Source of the DNA: Anaerolineae bacterium
GTDB taxonomy: Bacteria > Chloroflexota > Anaerolineae > Aggregatilineales > Aggregatilineaceae
Assembly (NCBI GenBank): GCA_016929355.1
Contig: JAFGJA010000256.1
Span: 1 to 7,524 of the forward strand
Reading direction: 5' to 3'
DNA length: 7,524 nucleotides
The notes under the pieces were generated by a model. The model worked only from the letters and a program-made list of their open reading frames with translations, had not been told where the DNA came from and searched no databases. Shown here piece by piece: positions 1-5,381 of the stretch; the first letter of the stretch is position 1, and each line of letters opens with the position of its first letter. Both the position numbers and the translations under genes were made by a program.

Positions 1-5
1 CCCGG

Positions 6-29
6 CCCCTCTCCAAGTTTGAAGAGGGG
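6..29. repeat. Intergenic hairpin at left edge
   Basis: A 7-base arm at 6-12 (CCCCTCT) is perfectly complementary to 23-29 (AGAGGGG), with a 10-base loop. Neither strand has a T-run after the stem, so it is not a clear intrinsic terminator. It could be the 3' hairpin of a gene left of the window or a dispersed repeat. The remaining bases of 1-86 show no gene. Confidence 0.5.
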
Positions 30-86
30 AAGTCAAATTAAAACCGCGACTCAAAATTCATTCACAAGGGTGGGTTTAATACTGCT

Positions 87-111
87 GTAGGGGCGAGGCG
101 GCGCCTCGCCC
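87..111. repeat. GTAGGGGC-type palindromic intergenic repeat (short form)
   Basis: The element opens with GTAGGGGC. Bases 91-100 and 102-111 form 10-base arms that are perfectly complementary around a single central G at 101, so a very stable GC-rich hairpin is expected. It lies 31 bases beyond the stop codon of the leftward oxidoreductase gene. It may serve as a transcript 3'-end hairpin for that operon, but no U-tract follows on the minus strand. The same opening occurs at 2474, which suggests a dispersed REP-like family. Confidence 0.6.
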
Positions 112-141
112 AGGACGATTCAAGAAGACGATCCTACAAAA

Positions 142-1332
142 TCAATAGGCAATGTCTACCGCTTGCCCGGTCTGGTTCGATTGGACAATCGCATCACAGA
201 TGACGGCGTTGCGATAGCCATCGACAAAGGTCGCACCATACGGATCAACCGGCTTATCGTTGACAATGGCGTCAAAAAAGTGATTGAACTCATGCACAAA
301 CGAGTGCTCCCAGCCGATCATGTGACCCTGCGGCCACCAATTCGACCAGTACGGGTGATCCGGTTCGCTGACCAGCACGTTATGGAAACCCTGCGTCAAG
401 ACCGGTTCTTCACCCTTCCAGAACACATTGAGTTCGTTCAGGCGTTCCAGATTAAACTCAATCGTGCCGTTTTCGCCGTTAATCTCGAAGCGGTTGTGAT
501 TTTTGCGCCCCGCGCAAAAACGTGACGATTCCAGCGTGCCCAATGCGCCGCCTTCGAACTCCATCAGCGCGACAAATCCGTCATCCACATCGGACTTGAT
601 CATGTTACCGGTCCCGTCCGGGCGTTCCGGTATCCAGTTTTGCGTCAGGCCCATGATTTTCGTCGGTTCCCCCACCAGGAAGCGCGCCAGATCGATGATG
701 TGCGCGCCGAGATCGCCTAATGCGCCGCTCCCGGCAACGTCTTTCTGAAAGCGCCAACTGGTCGGCATGGCGGGGTCCATGCCCCATTCTTGCAAATAGA
801 CCGCGCGCCAATGGTAAATTTTGCCCAATTTGCCACTTTCGATCAAACGCCGCGCCTGCACAATCGCCGGGACAAAGCGGTAATTGAAAGCAACCATGTG
901 CTTAACACCCGCCTTTTCTACCGCGTCAAGCATCGGCTTGGCTTCTTCCGCCGTGCGCGCCATCGGTTTTTCGCAAAACACATGCTTGCCCGCTTCCGCC
1001 GCCGCGATACTGGGTGCGGCATGTGCATCATTCGGCCCACCGTTGTCAAAGACCTGAATCGCGTCGTTCTCCAACATTTTGCGCCAGTCGGTATAGTACC
1101 CCTCGTACCCATAGCGGCGCGCGGCTTCGGCTACGGCGTCTTCATTACGCCCGCAGACCGCGACCAAACGCGGGATCGCCACGGGGGGGTACATCATGTA
1201 CGGGATTTTCTTGAAGGCGTTGGAGTGGGCTTTGCCCATAAACGCATAACCCAACATACCGATCCCAATTGCGGGCGCGTCGCCGGTTGCTTTTGGTCCG
1301 GCCATACTCGTAAATCCACCTGCATCACCCAT
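142..1332 (-). CDS. Gfo/Idh/MocA family NAD(P)-dependent oxidoreductase
   Basis: This 396-residue protein is a probable cytoplasmic dehydrogenase of the Gfo/Idh/MocA family, which oxidises or reduces hydroxyl groups of sugars, inositols and their derivatives with NAD(P). The N-terminal Rossmann half (about residues 20-145) shows the dinucleotide-binding glycine motif at 25-33 (GMLGYAFMG, followed by KAH) and the family signature EKP at 121-123, whose Lys122 is the expected catalytic lysine. The C-terminal alpha/beta half carries N150-Y151-R152 and a GDLGAHIID stretch with D207 and H211, a usual active-site position. Length is normal for the family. The start is supported by AGGAG 8 bases upstream of the ATG. 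A non-conserved leader of about 20 residues precedes the Rossmann fold. It is the second gene of an operon with the TIM-barrel gene. The family call is firm; the substrate is unknown. Confidence 0.93.
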   Translation of the reverse strand: MGDAGGFTSMAGPKATGDAPAIGIGMLGYAFMGKAHSNAFKKIPYMMYPPVAIPRLVAVCGRNEDAVAEAARRYGYEGYYTDWRKMLENDAIQVFDNGGPNDAHAAPSIAAAEAGKHVFCEKPMARTAEEAKPMLDAVEKAGVKHMVAFNYRFVPAIVQARRLIESGKLGKIYHWRAVYLQEWGMDPAMPTSWRFQKDVAGSGALGDLGAHIIDLARFLVGEPTKIMGLTQNWIPERPDGTGNMIKSDVDDGFVALMEFEGGALGTLESSRFCAGRKNHNRFEINGENGTIEFNLERLNELNVFWKGEEPVLTQGFHNVLVSEPDHPYWSNWWPQGHMIGWEHSFVHEFNHFFDAIVNDKPVDPYGATFVDGYRNAVICDAIVQSNQTGQAVDIAY

Positions 1333-1340
1333 TGTTTACG

Positions 1341-1345
1341 CTCCT
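1341..1345 (-). promoter_or_regulatory. Ribosome binding site of the oxidoreductase gene
   Basis: On the minus strand AGGAG lies 8 bases before the ATG at 1332. It overlaps the TAG stop (1346-1344) of the preceding TIM-barrel gene, as expected for translational coupling within one transcript. Confidence 0.75.
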
Positions 1346-2345
1346 AGTCTTTAGCAAAGGCGGCATCGAACGCCACGTCGGACGGTTTGAAATCAGCTTT
1401 ACGAACCAGTTCGCAGGCTTCCCGCGCGCCGTGCTCCCGATCCATACCGGAATCTTCCCACTCCACCGAGAGCGGCCCCTGGTAATTGATGCGATTCAAG
1501 GCGCGAATGATGCCATCCAGATCGATGTCACCATGACCGGGCGAAACAAAATCCCAACCGCGCTGCACATCGCCAAACGGCAGATGCGATCCCAAAATGC
1601 TGTTGCGTCCGTTGAGTTTCACTTTCGAATCTTTGACATGCACATGGAAAATCCAATCGGGGAAGCTCAAGATAAACTCTACCGGATCAAACAACTGGTG
1701 AATGAAGTGGCTCGGATCGAAGTTGAAGCCAAAAGCCTTATGTCCACCCAACGCGCGGAGCGTGCGCGCGGCGGTCTGAATATCATAGGCGATCTCGGCG
1801 GGATGGCACTCCAGCGCAAATTTCACGCCTTCCTCGGCAAACACATCGAGAATCGGCGTCCAACGCTCGGCAAATTCCTGGTAGCCTTCATCGATCATCG
1901 CTTGCGAGGTCGGCGGGAAAGGATAGAGCATGTGCCAGACCGGGCTGCCTGTGAAGCCGGTCACGACGCTGATACCGAGTTTTTTGGCGGCGCGCGCGGT
2001 ATGCTTCATTTCTTCGGCGCAGCGTTGGCGCACCCCTTCGGGATCACCATCGCCCCACAACCGCTCCGGCAAAATATCCTTGTGCCGCGCATCAATCACT
2101 TTATCCGCCACGCACTGCCCGACCAGATGCGCCCCAATTGCAAAACAATACAATTCGTGCTTTTCCAGAATATCGATCCGCGATTGGATGTAGCCATCGT
2201 CGGATAATGCTTTATCAACTTCAAAATGATCGCCCCAGCAGGCCATCTCAAGCCCATCATAACCAAAACTCTTGGCTTTGCCCGCCAGCACATCCAACGG
2301 CAAATCGGCCCACTGCCCCGTAAAAATCGTCACCGGTCGTGCCAT
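1344..2345 (-). CDS. Sugar phosphate isomerase/epimerase (xylose isomerase-like TIM barrel)
   Basis: This 333-residue protein belongs to the xylose isomerase-like TIM barrel superfamily (IolE/IolI, tagatose epimerase and related enzymes), which uses a divalent metal to isomerise, epimerise or dehydrate sugars and inositols. The barrel begins directly with strand 1 (VTIFTGQW) and shows the FGYDGLEM motif at 27-34. The likely metal ligands sit on strand ends in the normal order: E179 (in FALECHP), D210 (in FNFDPSHF), H236 (in FHVHVKD) and E295 (in LSVEWED). The companions H181, H213 and K238 are also present. No signal peptide is seen. It is the first gene of a leftward operon, 11 bases ahead of a Gfo/Idh/MocA oxidoreductase, so the two probably share a pathway. 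The start has an AGGA 10 bases upstream. The exact substrate cannot be assigned. Confidence 0.9.
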   Translation of the reverse strand: MARPVTIFTGQWADLPLDVLAGKAKSFGYDGLEMACWGDHFEVDKALSDDGYIQSRIDILEKHELYCFAIGAHLVGQCVADKVIDARHKDILPERLWGDGDPEGVRQRCAEEMKHTARAAKKLGISVVTGFTGSPVWHMLYPFPPTSQAMIDEGYQEFAERWTPILDVFAEEGVKFALECHPAEIAYDIQTAARTLRALGGHKAFGFNFDPSHFIHQLFDPVEFILSFPDWIFHVHVKDSKVKLNGRNSILGSHLPFGDVQRGWDFVSPGHGDIDLDGIIRALNRINYQGPLSVEWEDSGMDREHGAREACELVRKADFKPSDVAFDAAFAKD

Positions 2346-2355
2346 AATGTTTATT

Positions 2356-2359
2356 TCCT
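2356..2359 (-). promoter_or_regulatory. Ribosome binding site of the TIM-barrel gene
   Basis: Minus-strand AGGA within AAAGGAAA lies 10 bases before the ATG at 2345. It is a reasonable Shine-Dalgarno match and supports this start, which also coincides with the beginning of the first barrel strand. Confidence 0.6.
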
Positions 2360-2409
2360 TTCTTGATCACCGTTCAAAGTAAAATACTAACTCACGCCAT
2401 ACGGCTCGA

Positions 2410-2415
2410 ATTATA
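2410..2415 (-). promoter_or_regulatory. Possible -10 box of the leftward sugar operon
   Basis: A perfect TATAAT is read on the minus strand, 64 bases before the ATG at 2345. At 17-base spacing the -35 position reads ATGATC, only a weak match to TTGACA, so the call rests on the -10 hexamer and its placement. No operator was recognised. Confidence 0.35.
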
Positions 2416-2473
2416 ATCCATTTTGGCGGACAGATCATCCTGTTCAAACGCGAACCGCTTGCGCTCTGAATAC

Positions 2474-2542
2474 GTAGGGGCCGACCAGTGTGTCGGCCCA
2501 AAGCGAACACATGACGAACCGCAGGTTCGCGTTCGCCTCTAC
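2474..2542. repeat. Composite structured intergenic repeat (two hairpins, complementary ends)
   Basis: The element opens with GTAGGGGC. Hairpin 1 has perfect 8-base arms at 2478-2485 and 2492-2499 (GGGCCGAC / GTCGGCCC) around a 6-base loop. Hairpin 2 is nested: outer arms 2503-2508 and 2531-2536 (GCGAAC / GTTCGC) enclose inner arms 2515-2520 and 2524-2529 (CGAACC / GGTTCG). The outermost GTAG (2474-2477) pairs with CTAC (2539-2542), so the whole 69 bases can close into a branched structure. It sits between two divergent genes and shares its opening with the palindrome at 87-111, as a non-autonomous dispersed repeat would. No transposase or RAYT gene is in the window. Confidence 0.6.
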
Positions 2543-2602
2543 AGCATCATGCGGAATCGACTTGCTTTCTTCATAAGATATGCGCAGGTAAGCGGATTCT
2601 TG

Positions 2603-2608
2603 TACAAT
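2603..2608 (+). promoter_or_regulatory. Possible -10 box of the ATPase/membrane gene pair
   Basis: TACAAT matches the -10 consensus at five of six bases and would place transcription start near 2615, giving a leader of about 37 bases to the ATG at 2652. No convincing -35 lies 16-18 bases upstream. If real, this box rules out the upstream ATG at 2607 as the translation start. Confidence 0.3.
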
Positions 2609-2639
2609 GTGGGGCATGTCTGCGCCCACACAGGAGATG

Positions 2640-2644
2640 AAAGG
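2640..2644 (+). promoter_or_regulatory. Ribosome binding site deciding the ATPase start
   Basis: AAAGG ends 7 bases before the ATG at 2652. A second purine run, AGGAG at 2632-2636, directly abuts the ATG at 2637 and so cannot serve that start; it is 15 bases from 2652. The spacing favours 2652 over the in-frame ATGs at 2607, 2616 and 2637. Confidence 0.5.
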
Positions 2645-2651
2645 CGACATT

Positions 2652-5366
2652 ATGGCGGCCTCCTCAACCGAAAATCCGTATGCTGTCGGGATGGCAATCA
2701 GCGATCCTGACAATTTCTTTGGGCGGCAAGACATTTTGACGATGCTCGAAAACCGCATCCGATCCGCCCCCACATCGGTAGCGATCCGGCTGCACGGGCA
2801 GCGCCGCATGGGTAAAACCTCGATTGTGCGCGTATTTCAACGATCAAGGCGTGACATTGCGCTGCCGGTCTTCATCTCCATGCAGATCACGGCGGAGAAG
2901 ATCGATACCGTCCTCGATAGATTCAAAAACGAGATTCTGGACGAAATCACCTATGAAACCGAGGCGCATCAACTGCCGAAAACACTGCTACCGTTCCACG
3001 CACGAGACCAAATTTCCCCGGATGAGTTCCGGCAGGACTTCATCCCGGCGGTGATCGAGGCATTAGGGGATCGTCTGCTGCTGCTGATGTTTGACGAATT
3101 CGAAAATCTGGCCCATGAACGTTATGCCACCGTGCGCCAACTGCTTGTGCCGCTCCTGACCGATCTGCTCGATCTGCGGATCGGGATGATTTTTGTGATC
3201 GGCGATCCGCATATCAGTCTCGGCACGGATTTTTCATCACTGTTCCGGTTGGTGAATAATATTCTGGTCAGCTTTTTTGATCCCGAAGAAGCGAAACAAG
3301 CCCTGCTCGAACCGGCGGGGGATGCGCTCAATTTCCAACCGGACGGCATCGCCAAAGTGCTCGATCTGACCTATGGGCATCCCCTCTATTTGAGCGCCTT
3401 TGGCTCAAAACTGTATGAGAACTACCAACATACCGGCACGCCGATTGATGCGAGCAAAGTCGAAGCCCAATTAAATAACGTGGTGCAGGAAGTAGAAGGC
3501 GCGTTTGTCTACCAACTGCGCGATAGTGTGTCAGCCCGCGAACGGCAGATGCTTTATCACATCATGATGCAGGCGAAAAATTATCCCGATCACAAAGTGC
3601 CGCGTCATGACCTGGCGAAAAATTTCGGCGGGTTCAATATCCGCGCGGAAACCGCCTGGGATATTATCCAGTCGCTCAAGCGGCGCGAGATCATTACCAA
3701 CGAGGTGCGGCCCGACGGAACCGAATGGGTATATTTCCTGGTCGAGCCGATGCGCCTTTGGGTCGAAAATCTGGGCAAGCAACCGCCACCGGACGAACTC
3801 GAAGCGGAAATCAAAGCGCTGGAACCTGACGCCGTGCGCATCAGCACGACGGGCGCAACTGCCGATCCCCTGGAAAACCGGTTGATGAGTATGCCGCCCC
3901 TGACCGGGTCGCTTGCCGCACCCGCCAGCGAAACCGTGCATAAACGGATGGTCGAAGCCGAGCAAGCGCAGGCCACAGGCAACACTAAAGCGGCGATTGC
4001 GCTGTATATGCAAGCGCTGGATTACGATCAATACAATCCGCGAGCATGGCTGGCGCTGGCGAGTCTGCTCGATGATCCTGACGAACGCGCCATCTGCCTG
4101 GAAAATGTGCTGACAATTGATCCCAATAATGCTCATGCGCTGCGCTTAACAGGTCGCGCACCAGCGATCCAGCCTGAGCCAGCCTCGGATACGCCGCCAG
4201 CGTTGGGTGCGCCGCCGGTGAACGTGCCCAATCCATTCGCGCCTGCGCCCCCGCCAACCGGCTTCAAGGCAGTATCCGCGAAAAAAAGCGAACCACCTAC
4301 CCGTAATTTTGTCGCCGACGCGCGCCGCACGGACACCGCCAGCGAATCCGATGAAGCGAACGAGATCGATGAGGCAGACGCCTTTGCCTTACTGCACGCC
4401 CCGGCTGCGGCAGTGGCTGCGGCAGAGGCCGCACGCGAGTCAGCAGGCCCATTCGTTTTTGAGGACACGGATCCGCGTTTTAACCGCACGACAGACACCG
4501 CCGCCAATGTATCCCCCAGAGCGGCAGAAAATCAACGTCAACGTCAAAGCGTATCCCGCCGTAAAACGCGCGCCAATCTATTTCGGGCAAGACCGGCTTC
4601 CACATCACAACAAAAAACATCGTTATTCGCTGATGACGACGACATGTTTGGTTCGATAGATGATGATTTGTTCTTCGATGATTTTCTCGACGAAACGCCT
4701 CTTTTTGCGTCCAGTGATGATGACGATCTGACCGCGACCAAGCGCGCCACCAAACAGACCAAACGGCGCAATCCCCTACGCCCCATTCTGGATTACAGTC
4801 CCTATTCTCATCGTGACGATGGCGACACGCTCTATCTGGGGCACATCCTGATGCTGGTCGGGCCAGCCTTGGGGCAGGCGTTGCTGCTGCTCTTTACCGC
4901 CAGAGGTGAACGCCAACATCATCAGGATGAGATCGAAGAACGATTAGGCCGGTATACCAGCGAGTACGGGAGTATGCTGGCTGATTTCGAAAGCTCGGAA
5001 GAAAGCTATGCGCGTGAAGAAACCGCAGCGCAGGCGCAGGAAGCGCATTTCATCACGTTAGACGGCGATCCCTGGGGCGGATTGGCCCATATCCCGGACC
5101 TGATCTTGTTGCTGGGATTATTGGGAGTCATACTGGCAACCCATGTTCACCTGGCAACAATCGCCGGTTACAGCCTGGTGAGCGCGATCATCCTGGCCGG
5201 GTTAGCGCGCCGTTGGTTGGCTTTCTGGCTGTTAGCCACCCTTTATGGGCTGCTGGCGGTGTTTATTGCGATCAATCAGTGGCCGGAGTTAGCAGCGATA
5301 GCGGTATTATTCCCGTTAGTAGTCGGAGCGGGGGTGCTGCTGCTGGATGTCTTCATCGATAACTAA
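2652..5366 (+). CDS. Membrane-anchored STAND-like P-loop ATPase with winged-helix, TPR-like and acidic linker regions
   Basis: From the ATG at 2652 the protein has 904 residues; an ATG at 2607 would add 15. An N-terminal FFGR box (22-25) precedes a Walker A motif at 49-57 (GQRRMGKTS) and a Walker B at 142-149 (LLLLMFDE). A strand with GMIFVIG at 178-184 fits sensor 1, and TYGHPLYL at 240-247 is typical of STAND/archaeal-type ATPases. Residues about 283-378 look like a winged helix. Residues about 429-500 are a TPR-like helical segment of the NPRAWLALASLL type. A Pro/Ala-rich linker follows, then an Asp-rich patch at about 660-693. One membrane segment lies near 728-750, then a charged, probably helical stretch, then three or four segments in 815-904. 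No signal peptide is seen, so the ATPase is inferred to be cytosolic and tethered by its C-terminus. It lies 15 bases before the next membrane gene. A signalling or scaffold role is plausible; the function is not known. Confidence 0.85.
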   Translation: MAASSTENPYAVGMAISDPDNFFGRQDILTMLENRIRSAPTSVAIRLHGQRRMGKTSIVRVFQRSRRDIALPVFISMQITAEKIDTVLDRFKNEILDEITYETEAHQLPKTLLPFHARDQISPDEFRQDFIPAVIEALGDRLLLLMFDEFENLAHERYATVRQLLVPLLTDLLDLRIGMIFVIGDPHISLGTDFSSLFRLVNNILVSFFDPEEAKQALLEPAGDALNFQPDGIAKVLDLTYGHPLYLSAFGSKLYENYQHTGTPIDASKVEAQLNNVVQEVEGAFVYQLRDSVSARERQMLYHIMMQAKNYPDHKVPRHDLAKNFGGFNIRAETAWDIIQSLKRREIITNEVRPDGTEWVYFLVEPMRLWVENLGKQPPPDELEAEIKALEPDAVRISTTGATADPLENRLMSMPPLTGSLAAPASETVHKRMVEAEQAQATGNTKAAIALYMQALDYDQYNPRAWLALASLLDDPDERAICLENVLTIDPNNAHALRLTGRAPAIQPEPASDTPPALGAPPVNVPNPFAPAPPPTGFKAVSAKKSEPPTRNFVADARRTDTASESDEANEIDEADAFALLHAPAAAVAAAEAARESAGPFVFEDTDPRFNRTTDTAANVSPRAAENQRQRQSVSRRKTRANLFRARPASTSQQKTSLFADDDDMFGSIDDDLFFDDFLDETPLFASSDDDDLTATKRATKQTKRRNPLRPILDYSPYSHRDDGDTLYLGHILMLVGPALGQALLLLFTARGERQHHQDEIEERLGRYTSEYGSMLADFESSEESYAREETAAQAQEAHFITLDGDPWGGLAHIPDLILLLGLLGVILATHVHLATIAGYSLVSAIILAGLARRWLAFWLLATLYGLLAVFIAINQWPELAAIAVLFPLVVGAGVLLLDVFIDN

Positions 5367-5381
5367 GGACTATTAGGGCGT

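Noticed and set aside
91..111. Intrinsic terminator for the leftward operon
   Set aside because: The hairpin is strong, but no T-run follows it on the minus strand (the next bases read CTACAGCAG).
790..1347. Plus-strand open frame of 185 codons opposite the oxidoreductase gene
   Set aside because: It is a shadow of the well-supported minus-strand gene, with an Arg/His-rich composition typical of antisense reading of GC-rich DNA.
1332..2207. Plus-strand open frame of 291 codons opposite the TIM-barrel gene
   Set aside because: It is antisense to a gene with clear family motifs and metal ligands, and its own translation shows no recognisable domain.
2444..2809. Minus-strand frame of 121 codons (and a plus-strand frame at 2423-2710) across the intergenic region
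   Set aside because: Both run through the palindromic repeat and into the ATPase N-terminus, and their translations look like noise.
3531..4136. Minus-strand open frame of 201 codons opposite the ATPase gene
   Set aside because: It overlaps the winged-helix and TPR-like coding region on the other strand and has no ribosome site or domain to support it.
2652..5366. The ATPase as a GspE/TadA secretion ATPase partnering the T2SSF-like protein
   Set aside because: The P-loop context (GQRRMGKTS), the FFGR box and the TYGHPLYL motif are those of STAND/archaeal-type ATPases; I see no Asp-box or His-box of the secretion ATPase family.
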